A stretch of DNA of 64,000 bases, from positions 364,915 through 428,914 of the forward strand of contig NZ_KQ948930.1 of the NCBI RefSeq assembly GCF_001514235.1. Reading direction: 5' to 3'. The position numbers were made by a program, and so were the translations under genes. Source of the stretch: Streptomyces caeruleatus. GTDB taxonomy: Bacteria; Actinomycetota; Actinomycetes; Streptomycetales; Streptomycetaceae. The notes beneath the pieces are model-generated. The model ran no database searches. It saw only the letters and a list, made by a program, of their open reading frames with translations, and had not been told where the DNA came from. Positions 43,713 through 51,883 of the stretch are shown here, piece after piece (the first letter of the stretch is position 1; every line of letters starts with the position of its first letter).

Positions 43713-44663
43713 TCACGCCCAGAGTTGTCCCTGCAGGGTCTCGATGGCCGCCTCCGTCGTGGCGGCCGTGTAGACGCCGGTCGAGAGGTACTTCCAGCCG
43801 CCGTCGGCCACGACGAACACGATGTCGGCGGACTCCCCCGCCTTGACCGCCTTGTTTCCGACGCCGATCGCGGCGTGCAGCGCGGCCCCGGTGGAGATGC
43901 CCGCGAAGATGCCCTCCTGCTGGAGGAGTTCACGGGTGCGGGTGACCGCGTCGGCCGAGCCGACCGAGAAGCGGGTGGTCAGGACGGAGGCGTCGTACAG
44001 CTCGGGTACGAAGCCCTCGTCGAGGTTGCGCAGGCCGTAGACCAAGTCGTCGTAGCGGGGCTCCGCCGCGACGATCTTGACGTCCGGCTTGTGCTCGCGC
44101 AGGTAGCGGCCGACGCCCATCAGGGTGCCGGTGGTGCCGAGGCCGGCGACGAAGTGGGTGACCGACGGGAGGTCGGTGAGGATCTCCGGGCCGGTCGTGG
44201 CGTAGTGGGCGCCCGCGTTGTCCGGGTTGCCGTACTGGTAGAGCATCACCCAGTCGGGGTGCTCGGCGGAGAGTTCCTTGGCTACCCGTACGGCGGTGTT
44301 GGAGCCGCCCGCGGCCGGGCTGGAGATGATCTCCGCGCCCCACATCGCGAGCAGGTCCCGGCGCTCCTGCGAGGTGTTCTCGGGCATCACGCACACGATC
44401 CGGTAGCCCTTGAGCTTCGCCGCCATCGCCAGGGAGATGCCGGTGTTGCCGGAGGTGGGCTCCAGGATGGTGCAGCCCGGCGTCAGACGGCCGTCCTTCT
44501 CCGCCTGCTCGATCATGTGCAGGGCCGGGCGGTCCTTGACCGAGCCGGTGGGGTTGCGGTCCTCCAGCTTGGCCCAGATGCGGACGTCGGCGGACGGCGA
44601 CAGCCGCGGCAGGCACACCAGAGGGGTGTTGCCCACCGCGGCCAGCGGGGAGTCGTAACGCAT
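43713..44663 (-). CDS. cysM: Cysteine synthase CysM (CysO-dependent type)
   Basis: 316 residues, a PLP enzyme of fold type II. The cofactor Lys is in NPTGSVKDRPAL, the substrate loop is PTSGNTGISLAMAAKLKGY, and the phosphate-binding loop is GLGTTGTLMGVG. In mycobacteria CysM joins O-phosphoserine with sulfide carried by the protein CysO. Here the cysO gene is 5 bases upstream, and the mec protease gene is nearby, so the same pathway is inferred. It ends in GQLWA. Confidence 0.9.
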   Translation of the reverse strand: MRYDSPLAAVGNTPLVCLPRLSPSADVRIWAKLEDRNPTGSVKDRPALHMIEQAEKDGRLTPGCTILEPTSGNTGISLAMAAKLKGYRIVCVMPENTSQERRDLLAMWGAEIISSPAAGGSNTAVRVAKELSAEHPDWVMLYQYGNPDNAGAHYATTGPEILTDLPSVTHFVAGLGTTGTLMGVGRYLREHKPDVKIVAAEPRYDDLVYGLRNLDEGFVPELYDASVLTTRFSVGSADAVTRTRELLQQEGIFAGISTGAALHAAIGVGNKAVKAGESADIVFVVADGGWKYLSTGVYTAATTEAAIETLQGQLWA

Positions 44664-44668
44664 CCGGA

Positions 44669-44947
44669 TCAGGCCATGCCGCCGGCCACGGCCGGCAGGA
44701 TCGTGACGTTGTCGCCGTCGGCGAGCTTGGTGTTGATGCCGTCGAGGAAGCGGACGTCCTCGTCGTTCAGGTAGACGTTGACGAAGCGGCGCAGCTGCTC
44801 GCCCTCCACGATGCGGGCCTGGATGCCCGTGTGCCGGGTCTCGAGGTCGGTGAACAGCTCGGCGAGGGTGCCCCCGTTGCCCTCCACGGCCTTCTGACCG
44901 TCGGTGTAGGTGCGGAGGATGGTGGGGATGCGGACCTCGATGGCCAT
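44669..44947 (-). CDS. cysO: Sulfur-carrier protein CysO (ThiS/MoaD fold)
   Basis: 92 residues. The ubiquitin-like fold shows VRIPTILRTYTDGQKAV, FVNVYLNDEDVRFLDG and DGDNVTILPAVAGGMA. Carrier proteins must end in Gly-Gly to form a thiocarboxylate; this one has Met-Ala after the Gly-Gly, so it should need C-terminal trimming first. The JAMM protease gene mec, 323 bases upstream, is a plausible processor as well as the enzyme that releases cysteine. It delivers sulfur for cysteine synthesis with CysM. Confidence 0.9.
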   Translation of the reverse strand: MAIEVRIPTILRTYTDGQKAVEGNGGTLAELFTDLETRHTGIQARIVEGEQLRRFVNVYLNDEDVRFLDGINTKLADGDNVTILPAVAGGMA

Positions 44948-45063
44948 GGCTCAGGGCTCCTGTCGGGAGTAGTCAGTCGGGGGCGCGCGGCAGCGCAAGT
45001 GCAGCAGGGGTGGTGCGTCGTGCAGCGCCGCGGCTCACGGCCGTACGGCGGCAGGGTGTCGCG

Positions 45064-45159
45064 TCAACAGATGGCGCTGGCGAGCCTGCACAGGTCGACG
45101 TGCAGCCGCGCCACGAGCAGCATGCCCGGCGTCTTTTCGCTCACGTCGTGGAAAACCAT
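45064..45159 (-). CDS. Putative cysteine-sensing leader peptide
   Basis: A 31-codon frame, MVFHDVSEKTPGMLLVAR then LHVDLCRLASAIC, ending with Cys at the stop. This conserved actinobacterial leader type (HVDLCRLASAIC ending) precedes sulfur-metabolism genes. It lies about 115 bases before cysO in the same direction. TACGAT, a -10-like box, ends six bases before the ATG, so the message may be leaderless. Ribosome stalling at the Cys codons when cysteine is short could control cysO-cysM; this mechanism is an inference from other actinobacteria. Confidence 0.75.
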   Translation of the reverse strand: MVFHDVSEKTPGMLLVARLHVDLCRLASAIC

Positions 45160-45269
45160 GGGGTCATCGTATCGATTCCCGGTCCGGCTTTTGGAATGTG
45201 ATCCCACATCGCGGACGGATGAGGGCCGGAGAGTGAGACCGCGCTGTTCAGGTCGGCCGTCGGGGGGGC

Positions 45270-45692
45270 TCAGTACGCCTCGACGATCTTGACCTCCTCC
45301 TCCGTCACCTCGCCGTCGACGATCCGGAAGGAGCGGAACTGGAACTCGCCGAGGCCGTCGGTGTCGGCCGTGGAGACGAGGACGTAGTGCGCGCCGGGCT
45401 CGTTGGCGTAGGAGATGTCGGTGCGCGAGGGGTGGGCCTCGGTGGCCGTGTGGGAGTGGTAGATGACCACGGGCTCCTCGTCGCGGTCGTCCATCTCGCG
45501 GTAGAGCTTGAGCAGGTCTTGGGAGTCGAACTCGTAGAACGTGGGCGACATCGCGGCGTTCAGCATCGGGATGAAGCGCTCGGGACGGTCCGAGCCGGCC
45601 GGCCCCGCGACGACGCCGCACGCCTCGTCGGGGTGGTCCTTGCGCGCGTGGGCGACGATCTGGTCGACGAGGGCCTGGGTGATGGTCAGCAT
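45270..45692 (-). CDS. mec: JAMM/MPN+ metalloprotease Mec (M67 family)
   Basis: 140 residues. The zinc motif is HSHTATEAHPSRTD (H-x-H-x7-S-x2-D), and the upstream catalytic Glu is in HPDEACGVVAG. In Mycobacterium Mec+ cuts cysteine from CysO-cysteine; here it may also trim the Met-Ala tail of CysO. The gene is upstream of the leader peptide, cysO and cysM on the same strand, as in the mycobacterial mec-cysO-cysM order. Confidence 0.9.
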   Translation of the reverse strand: MLTITQALVDQIVAHARKDHPDEACGVVAGPAGSDRPERFIPMLNAAMSPTFYEFDSQDLLKLYREMDDRDEEPVVIYHSHTATEAHPSRTDISYANEPGAHYVLVSTADTDGLGEFQFRSFRIVDGEVTEEEVKIVEAY

Positions 45693-45711
45693 GCTCGTCA
45701 GGATAAGCAGA

Positions 45712-45748
45712 GGGCCGCCCCGTACCGAAGAGTGGTACGGGGCGGCCC
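45712..45748 (-). terminator. Terminator between the permease gene and mec
   Basis: A perfect 15-bp stem GGGCCGCCCCGTACC / GGTACGGGGCGGCCC with a 7-base loop, located 80 bases after the permease stop and 20 bases before the mec start, with a TCTGCTTATC stretch following on the minus strand. It insulates mec from the permease transcript. Confidence 0.8.
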
Positions 45749-45828
45749 ATATACCGGACGCCTTGAGCGGCAGCGGAAGAGGGCGCCACGAGTGCCCCGC
45801 CCTGCTGGACGTCCTCGGGGAGGCTTCG

Positions 45829-47262
45829 TCAGCGCTTGTTGAACGCCGCGGCCTGCGGATTGCGGCGCTTGAGCACCAGGTAGGAGACGCCGAGGATCAG
45901 CCCCCACAGCGGTGCGCAGTACAGCGAGATACGGGCGTCCTTGTCGATGCCCATCAGCACGATCACCATGCCGATGAAGGCGAGCGCGAACCAGCTGGTG
46001 ACGGGGGCGCCGGGCGTCCGGAACTCCGACCGGGGCAGTTCGCCGCGGTCGGCCTTGGCACGGTAGCGAAGCTGGCAGATCAGGATGACGATCCAGGCCC
46101 ACATGCCGGAGATGGTCGCGAAGGACACCACGTAGTCGAACGCCTTGCCCGGCCACTGGTAGTTGATCCAGACACCGACCAGCATCAGCGCGGCGGAGAA
46201 CGTGGTGCCCGCCAGCGGCAGGCCGTTCTTCGTGAGCCCGGTGAAGAGCTTCGGCCCCTGGCTGTTGAGCGCGAGATTGCGCAGCATGCGGCCCGTGGAG
46301 TACATGCCGGAGTTGCAGGACGACAGGGCGGCGGTCAGGACGACGAAGTTCACGATGCCCGCGCCGGCGGCGAGGCCCATCTTCTCGAAGGCGGCCACGA
46401 AGGGGCTGATGCCGGGCTGGAATTGGGTCCAGGGCACCACCGAGAGGATCATGATCAGGGCGCCGACGTAGAAGACGGCGATACGCCACGGCACGGTGTT
46501 GATCGCCTTGGGCAGCACGGTCCTGGGGTCCTTGGACTCGCCCGCGGTGACGCCGACCAGCTCGACGGCGAGGAAGGCGAACATCACCATCTGCAAGGTC
46601 ATCAGCGTGCTGCCGATGCCGTGCGGGAAGAATCCGCCTTCGCTCCACAGGTGGGTCACCGAAGCGGTGTCGCCGGCGTCCGAGAAGCCGAGCGTCAGGA
46701 TGCCCGCGCAGATGAGGATCATGCCGATGATCGCAGTGACCTTGACCATCGAGAACCAGAACTCCAGCTCACCGAAGAGCTTCACGGAGATCAGATTGGC
46801 GCCGTAGAGGATGACGGTGAAGATCAGTGCCGAGACCCACTGCGGCATGTCGAACCAGTACGTCATGTAGGCAGCCGCGGCGGTGACCTCGGTGATGCCG
46901 GTGACGACCCAGAACAGCCAGTACGTCCAGCCGGTGACGAACCCCGCGAACGGACCGATGAACTCACGGGCGTAGTCCGCGAAGGAGCCGGAGACCGGGC
47001 GGTACAGCAGCAGTTCGCCCAGCGCCCGCATGATGAAGAAGATCACGAGGCCCGCGATGGCATACGCCAGGATCAGACTGGGCCCGGCCTTGGAGATGCC
47101 CTTGCCCGCACCGAGGAACAGGCCGGTACCGATGGCACCGCCGATGGCGATCATCTGGATCTGCCGGGCCCCTAGCCCGCGCTGATACCCCTCGCCGTCC
47201 TCCGTCGCGGCACCGTCGGCCCCGTCGCCGTCACGATGCTTGTCGACCTGCACTGAGGTCAT
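45829..47262 (-). CDS. Amino-acid permease of the APC/AAT family (CycA-like)
   Basis: 477 residues with 12 predicted helices. Family motifs are RQIQMIAIGGAIGTGLFLGA in helix 1, SFADYAREFIGPFAGFVTGW, and LTAALSSCNSGMYSTGRML in the eighth-helix region. It resembles CycA-type D-serine/D-alanine/glycine and AnsP/AroP-type transporters; exact substrate not decidable. The ATG at 47262 is preferred over the long upstream frame, which lacks transporter character. GGAGAAAGG precedes the start. Confidence 0.87.
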   Translation of the reverse strand: MTSVQVDKHRDGDGADGAATEDGEGYQRGLGARQIQMIAIGGAIGTGLFLGAGKGISKAGPSLILAYAIAGLVIFFIMRALGELLLYRPVSGSFADYAREFIGPFAGFVTGWTYWLFWVVTGITEVTAAAAYMTYWFDMPQWVSALIFTVILYGANLISVKLFGELEFWFSMVKVTAIIGMILICAGILTLGFSDAGDTASVTHLWSEGGFFPHGIGSTLMTLQMVMFAFLAVELVGVTAGESKDPRTVLPKAINTVPWRIAVFYVGALIMILSVVPWTQFQPGISPFVAAFEKMGLAAGAGIVNFVVLTAALSSCNSGMYSTGRMLRNLALNSQGPKLFTGLTKNGLPLAGTTFSAALMLVGVWINYQWPGKAFDYVVSFATISGMWAWIVILICQLRYRAKADRGELPRSEFRTPGAPVTSWFALAFIGMVIVLMGIDKDARISLYCAPLWGLILGVSYLVLKRRNPQAAAFNKR

Positions 47263-47759
47263 GAATGGTGCGCCTTTCTCCATGGTGATCCGAGCCTGCG
47301 AAGCGGCCCCGGATCGGGTCACGATCCCCCCCGGATGTGGATGGAGCGGTGCCGAGCCGACGATCCGCCGGCATGGTGGCGCCCCCGTGGACAGGGGTGG
47401 CGTCCCCGGGCGGTCGAGAAGATCTATCACGGCCGTTGCAGTGATCGACCGGAGCGGCGTGGCCCACGCCACAAGGAGGTCCGGACATGAGGCGCAAACC
47501 GCCGCACAAGGAGCCTGGGTGGTGACTGGATCGTTATTCGGATCTGAGCATCCCCTGAGCGAACAGACGCTGAATCGCAAATGGTTAACAGATGAACAAA
47601 AAACGTCCCCACCCCGAGGCCGGCACATTCCTCAGATCTTGATCAATTTTCTGGCCTTGCACATGCCAACGCTCCTAGCGTGCTCGGCGCGGGCCGCTGA
47701 CCAGCGGTGGTCGACCGCCACCGCGGGCTCGCACCACGCACCACCACAGGGGAACACCA
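47263..47759. other. 497-base gap between divergent permease and secreted-protein genes
   Basis: This region must hold the promoters of both neighbours. It contains the dyad ATCAC-N10-GTGAT near 47425-47445 and, at 47473-47480, AAGGAGGT, a perfect Shine-Dalgarno sequence placed six bases before a 12-codon frame (47487-47525, MRRKPPHKEPGW). The stretch from about 47525 to 47650 is clearly poorer in G+C than its surroundings. No larger gene is seen. Confidence 0.4.
47487..47525 (+). CDS. Possible 12-codon peptide with a perfect ribosome site
   Basis: ATG to TGA encodes MRRKPPHKEPGW after CAAGGAGGTCCGGAC. The ribosome site is the best match in the window, but nothing else supports a gene; it could be a short regulatory upstream peptide for the secreted protein 235 bases downstream. 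Confidence 0.25.
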   Translation: MRRKPPHKEPGW

Positions 47760-48104
47760 ATGAAGCTCAAGATCGTCTCCCTCGCCGTACTCGGCTCGCT
47801 GGCCCTGGGGGCCGCCCCGGCCGTCGCCCAGCCGCAGCACAGCTCGACGTCGCGGACGCCCAGGATCGACACCTGGCAGGACATCGCCGCCAGCAAGTGC
47901 CACTACGGCGACAAGGAGTCCTGCGCGCTGCTGGTCGGCGGACTCAAGATGAGCAAGAAGACGAAGAAGTGCCTCGTCAACGCGTCGGTCGGAGCCGCGA
48001 TCTCGCTGGTCGTCGGCAGGTTCAACAAGGATCTGGCGAGCAAGGTCGCCAAGCAGGCCGTGGGTGCGGGAGCGACCGGCTGCATCACCGCGTTGCTGAA
48101 CTGA
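47760..48104 (+). CDS. Small secreted protein
   Basis: 114 residues. Signal peptide of about 23 residues (KIVSLAVLGSLALGAAPAVA, cleavage after AVA), then a basic polar domain with four cysteines: SKCHYGDKESCALLVGG, KKCLVNASVGAAISLVVG, GATGCITALLN. The cysteine count suggests two disulfides. Family unknown; size and charge would fit a small exported bacteriocin-like or structural protein but nothing proves this. Confidence 0.72.
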   Translation: MKLKIVSLAVLGSLALGAAPAVAQPQHSSTSRTPRIDTWQDIAASKCHYGDKESCALLVGGLKMSKKTKKCLVNASVGAAISLVVGRFNKDLASKVAKQAVGAGATGCITALLN

Positions 48105-48116
48105 CTGAATCGAACG

Positions 48117-48161
48117 ACGGCCAGTGGGCCCTGCCGGTGGACGGCAGGGCCCACTGGCCGT
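48117..48161. terminator. Strong bidirectional terminator
   Basis: A perfect 19-bp stem ACGGCCAGTGGGCCCTGCC / GGCAGGGCCCACTGGCCGT around a 7-base loop, between the convergent ends of the secreted-protein gene and the DUF2017 gene. Confidence 0.9.
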
Positions 48162-48173
48162 CCCGCGGAGACC

Positions 48174-48782
48174 TCACGGCATGAGCGTCGCGACCAGCGT
48201 CTCCTGGAGTCCGCCCAGCCACAGATACGCCATCACCATCGGCTTGCGCGGGTCCTCGTCCGGCAGCCGGTAGAGCAGGTCGGTGTCGTCCTCGTCGGTG
48301 ATCTCCAGCCGGGAGCCGATGGCGAGACGCAGGTCGTTGAGGGCGCCGAGCCACCGCTGGGACTCCTCCGGGGAGAGCTTGAGCACCGCGCCGCCCTCGC
48401 CGGCGGAGGCGGAGCTGAGCTCGTCCAGGGCGCGGACCACCGCGAGGGCGTTGTCGCGCTTGCCGGCCCGCAGGTCGTTCTCGGTGTAGCGGCGGAACTC
48501 CGCGGAGTACGCCTTCTGCTCCTCGGCCTCCTTGGCCTGCGGTGTCCCCTCGGGGTCGCCGTACGCGTCCGGGAACAGGCGCCTGAGGACCGGGTCGGCG
48601 GGCGGCTCGCTCGGCCCGTCGGCGAACAGCTCGGCGAGCGGGTCGTCGGGGGCGTCCGCGGCGGGGCCGGGGCCGATGAGTTCCAGGAGCTGGACGGCCA
48701 GCGACCGGATGATGGAGATCTCGACGTCGTCGAGGGCGACGGCCGCGCCGCCGCCGGGGAGCGGTTCGAAGGTTCCTGGCAT
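48174..48782 (-). CDS. DUF2017 family protein
   Basis: 202 residues. The family pattern is seen in EISIIRSLAVQLLELIG near the start and SQRWLGALNDLRLAIGSRLE, then YLWLGGLQETLVATLMP at the end. DUF2017 genes regularly follow clpS in actinobacteria, and it does so here (41 bases apart). No enzymatic motif; probably a helper of ClpS or ClpP function by association only. Confidence 0.88.
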   Translation of the reverse strand: MPGTFEPLPGGGAAVALDDVEISIIRSLAVQLLELIGPGPAADAPDDPLAELFADGPSEPPADPVLRRLFPDAYGDPEGTPQAKEAEEQKAYSAEFRRYTENDLRAGKRDNALAVVRALDELSSASAGEGGAVLKLSPEESQRWLGALNDLRLAIGSRLEITDEDDTDLLYRLPDEDPRKPMVMAYLWLGGLQETLVATLMP

Positions 48783-48823
48783 AGGGACGATTCGCTACTT
48801 CCGGTCCTGCGCGGGCGTACGGG

Positions 48824-49141
48824 TCACTTGCGGTCGTGCTGGAGGGTGGCCCACAGACCGTAGCCGTGCATGGCCTGCACGTCGCGTTCCATCTCCTCGC
48901 GGGTACCGCTGGAGACGACCGCCCGGCCCTTGTGGTGGACGTCGAGCATGAGCTTGGTCGCCTTGTCCTTGGTGTAGCCGAAGTAGGACTGGAAGACGTA
49001 GGTCACATAGCTCATGAGGTTGACCGGGTCGTTGTGGACGATCGTGACCCAGGGGACGTCCGGCTCGGGGACGGCGAAGACCTCCTCCGCCGACTCGGTG
49101 CGTTCGATCTCCAGGGGTGCGGGTGACGTCACAGAGCCCAT
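48824..49141 (-). CDS. clpS: ATP-dependent Clp protease adaptor ClpS
   Basis: 105 residues. ClpS hands N-degron substrates to the ClpA/ClpC-ClpP protease. The binding-pocket motif is WVTIVHNDPVNLMSYVTYVF, followed by the helix KATKLMLDVHHKGRAVV with the conserved His, and VQAMHGYGLWATLQ. ATG 49141 gives the usual length; upstream extension is unlikely because it would run into the divergent pncB promoter. Confidence 0.93.
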   Translation of the reverse strand: MGSVTSPAPLEIERTESAEEVFAVPEPDVPWVTIVHNDPVNLMSYVTYVFQSYFGYTKDKATKLMLDVHHKGRAVVSSGTREEMERDVQAMHGYGLWATLQHDRK

Positions 49142-49250
49142 GCTGCCACCCGAGGGGGGTGGTCGCACAAACGGGCTGGGCAAGGGCGCCTGTTGTGACC
49201 TCGGCCGCACAAATCGTCAGAGTGACGAAATGGGGGTACCATCCCTAGTC

Positions 49251-50609
49251 ATGAACACAGCGGACCTTGGGCTGCCGGTGGATGTTCCCTCGACGGCGCT
49301 CTTCACGGATCAGTACGAGCTCACGATGCTTCAGGCCGCCCTGAAGGCCGGCACCGCCGAGCGGCGCAGCGTCTTCGAGGTCTTCACCCGGCGGCTGCCC
49401 GAGGGGCGGCGCTACGGCGTCGTGGCCGGCACCGGCCGGGTCCTGGACGCCGTCGAGAACTTCCGCTTCGACGCCGGCGTCCTCGGCTTCCTGCGCGAGC
49501 GGAACATCCTCGACGAGCAGACCCTGAAGTGGCTCGCGGACTACCGCTTCTCCGGCGACGTCTGGGGCTACCCCGAGGGCGAGGTCTACTTCCCGGGCTC
49601 GCCGATCATGCGGGTCGAGGGCACCTTCGCCGAGTGCGTGCTGCTGGAGACGGTGATCCTCTCCATCCTCAACCACGACTCCGCCATCGCCGCGGCCGCC
49701 TCCCGGATGGCGTCGGCCGCCGGGGAACGCCCGCTCATCGAGATGGGCGCCCGCCGCACCCACGAGCTGGCCGCGGTGGCGGCGTCCAGGGCCGCCTACC
49801 TCGGCGGCTTCACCTCCACCTCCGACCTCGCCGCCGGCTTCCGCTACGGCATTCCCACCGTCGGCACCAGCGCCCACGCCTTCACCCTGCTGCACGACCG
49901 CGAGCGCGACGCCTTCCGGGCCCAGGTGGACTCCATGGGCCGCGGCACCACACTGCTGGTGGACACCTACGACGTCGCCGAGGCGGTCCGTACGGCCGTG
50001 GAGGTCGCCGGGCCCGAGCTGGGCGCCGTGCGCATCGACTCGGGCGACCTGCTGCTGGTCGCGCACCGGGTCCGCCAGCAGCTGGACGAGCTGGGCGCCG
50101 CCGGCACGAAGATCATCGTGACCTCCGACCTGGACGAGTACGCCATCGCCTCGCTGGCGGCGGCCCCGGTGGACGCGTACGGCGTCGGCACCCAGCTGGT
50201 GACCGGGTCGGGGCATCCGACCTGCTCGATGGTCTACAAGCTGGTCGCCCGCGCCGAGTCCGGCGACGCCGCGGCGCCGCTGGTGCCGGTGGCGAAGAAG
50301 TCGAGCGGCGGGAAGACGTCCGTCGGCGGCCGCAAGTGGGCCGCGCGCCGCCTCGACGAGTACGGCGTCGCCGAGGCCGAGGTCGTCGGCACCGGGCCGG
50401 TTCCGGACGGGCTCGCCGACCGGCAGCTGCTGGTGCGGCTGATCGAGGGCGGTGACGTGGTGGCCCGTGAGCCGCTGGACGTCGTACGGGACCGGCACAC
50501 GGCCGCTCGCGCGAATCTGCCGCTGTCCGCCACGCAGCTCTCGCGCGGGGAACCTGTCATCCCGACCGAGTATGTCAACGGGCGCTCGGGGAGCCGGACG
50601 GGGGCGTGA
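49251..50609 (+). CDS. pncB: Nicotinate phosphoribosyltransferase
   Basis: 452 residues. It converts nicotinate, PRPP and ATP to nicotinate mononucleotide in NAD salvage. Key segments are FTDQYELTMLQAAL, EVYFPGSPIMRVEG, the catalytic His in GTSAHAFTLLH, and RIDSGDLLLVAHRVR. TACCAT stands 8 bases before the ATG with no ribosome site between, suggesting a leaderless mRNA. It is followed by a nicotinamidase gene 138 bases downstream, which makes its substrate. Confidence 0.92.
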   Translation: MNTADLGLPVDVPSTALFTDQYELTMLQAALKAGTAERRSVFEVFTRRLPEGRRYGVVAGTGRVLDAVENFRFDAGVLGFLRERNILDEQTLKWLADYRFSGDVWGYPEGEVYFPGSPIMRVEGTFAECVLLETVILSILNHDSAIAAAASRMASAAGERPLIEMGARRTHELAAVAASRAAYLGGFTSTSDLAAGFRYGIPTVGTSAHAFTLLHDRERDAFRAQVDSMGRGTTLLVDTYDVAEAVRTAVEVAGPELGAVRIDSGDLLLVAHRVRQQLDELGAAGTKIIVTSDLDEYAIASLAAAPVDAYGVGTQLVTGSGHPTCSMVYKLVARAESGDAAAPLVPVAKKSSGGKTSVGGRKWAARRLDEYGVAEAEVVGTGPVPDGLADRQLLVRLIEGGDVVAREPLDVVRDRHTAARANLPLSATQLSRGEPVIPTEYVNGRSGSRTGA

Positions 50610-50747
50610 AGCGAGCGCGCCCGGCGTGCGCGCGCCATGCCCCCTCCCGCAGCGCACCCGAAGTCTCTAGGCTCGGAAGTTCACGGCCGGGCCAGCAGCC
50701 TTTTCCACCGTCCCAGCCCCAGCGTCCATAACCGAAGGACACCGACC

Positions 50748-51338
50748 ATGCGCCGCGCCTTGATCGTCGTAGATGTGCAGAACGACTTCTGCGAGGGGGG
50801 CAGCCTCGCGGTGGCCGGCGGTGCCGACGTGGCCGCCGCCGTCACCGAGCTGATCGGGCAGGCGGCCGGGTCCGGCTACCAGCACGTCGTCGCCACCCGC
50901 GACCACCACATCGCCCCCGGCGGTCACTTCTCCACCAACCCCGACTTCGCCCACTCCTGGCCGGCGCACTGCGTCGCCGGTACCGAGGGTGTCGGGTTCC
51001 ACCCGAACTTCGCCCCCGCGGTCGCCTCCGGCGCGATCGACGCGGTGTTCGACAAGGGGGCGTACGCGGCGGCGTACAGCGGGTTCGAAGGGGCCGACGA
51101 GAACGGGGTGCGGCTGGCGGACTGGCTGCGGGCGCGGGATGTCTCGGAGGTGGACGTGGTGGGGATCGCCACGGATCACTGTGTGCGGGCCACTGCCGTG
51201 GATGCGGTGCGGGAGGGGTTCCGTACGCAGGTGCTGCTGGATCTGACGGCCGGGGTGGCTTCCGAGACGACGGAGCGGGCGCTGGAGGACATGCGGGAGG
51301 CCGGCGTCGAGCTGTCCGGAAAGCCGGTCGTCGCGTAG
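50748..51338 (+). CDS. pncA: Nicotinamidase (isochorismatase family)
   Basis: 196 residues. It hydrolyses nicotinamide to nicotinate. The catalytic triad is seen as Asp in VVDVQNDFCEGG, Lys in VFDKGAYAAAYSGF, and Cys in GIATDHCVRATA. The metal-binding DHHIAPGGHFS loop is present. AAGGACA precedes the ATG. Its position after pncB fits a two-step NAD salvage unit. Confidence 0.9.
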   Translation: MRRALIVVDVQNDFCEGGSLAVAGGADVAAAVTELIGQAAGSGYQHVVATRDHHIAPGGHFSTNPDFAHSWPAHCVAGTEGVGFHPNFAPAVASGAIDAVFDKGAYAAAYSGFEGADENGVRLADWLRARDVSEVDVVGIATDHCVRATAVDAVREGFRTQVLLDLTAGVASETTERALEDMREAGVELSGKPVVA

Positions 51339-51384
51339 CGCCCTACGGGGTGCCTTGACCGGTCGCCTGGCGGGTGCGGCCCCG

Positions 51385-51418
51385 TCGTGGCTGGTCGCGC
51401 AGTTCCCCGCGCCCCTTA
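51385..51418. repeat. Streptomyces dispersed repeat, second copy
   Basis: On the minus strand it reads AAGGGGCGCGGGGAACTGCG followed by CGACCAGCCACGACG, the short form of the repeat at 13551-13640. It supplies the stop codon (TAA at 51416-51418) and the 3' region of the following minus-strand gene. Confidence 0.7.
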
Positions 51419-51760
51419 CGGCGTTGCAGCGGGCCTTCTCAGCAGCGCTCGGATCGGGTGCCACAGCTCCTGGGCCAGCTCAGGGCCCAGGGCGACACCG
51501 TTGTCAGGGGCCGTGCGCCATATCAGGCCGTCGGGGTGGTGCAGGACGGCCGTGATCTCGTCGGGCGACGGTGGGGCTGCGTTGCCGCGCAGGTAGACCG
51601 CGCGCATGCCGAGGTTGCGGAGCCTGGTCAGGGCTCGGGCGCGGTTCTGGGCGTGGACGAGGACACGGACGCTGCCCGTGCCGTTGGCGATGGGTCTGGG
51701 CAGGTTCAGAGCCACCACCACGCTGCCGGTCGGCAGCTTGCAGAAACCTCCTGCGGCCAT
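51416..51760 (-). CDS. Conserved hypothetical protein
   Basis: 114 residues. It starts AAGGFCKLPTGSVVVALNLP and contains VRVLVHAQNRARALTRLRNL, YLRGNAAPPSPDEITAVLHH and LIWRTAPDNG, ending APELWHPIRALLRRP-like. A mixed alpha/beta domain without cysteine motifs, signal or membrane part. Not assigned to a known function. The 3' end lies inside the dispersed repeat. Confidence 0.6.
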   Translation of the reverse strand: MAAGGFCKLPTGSVVVALNLPRPIANGTGSVRVLVHAQNRARALTRLRNLGMRAVYLRGNAAPPSPDEITAVLHHPDGLIWRTAPDNGVALGPELAQELWHPIRALLRRPAATP

Positions 51761-51883
51761 GCTGGTCACACCCCCGTGCGAGTCGGTGTCAATAACGGAA
51801 ACACAGGGTGCACCTAAACACGACCGGCGGCAACCCGCCAAGAGGGTTGCCGCCGATCGCGCTCTGACCTGCGAATATGCCGT

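Noticed and set aside
44669..44947. Molybdopterin synthase small subunit (MoaD)
   Set aside because: Same fold, but the neighbours are cysM and a JAMM protease gene and no molybdopterin gene is near, so CysO fits better.
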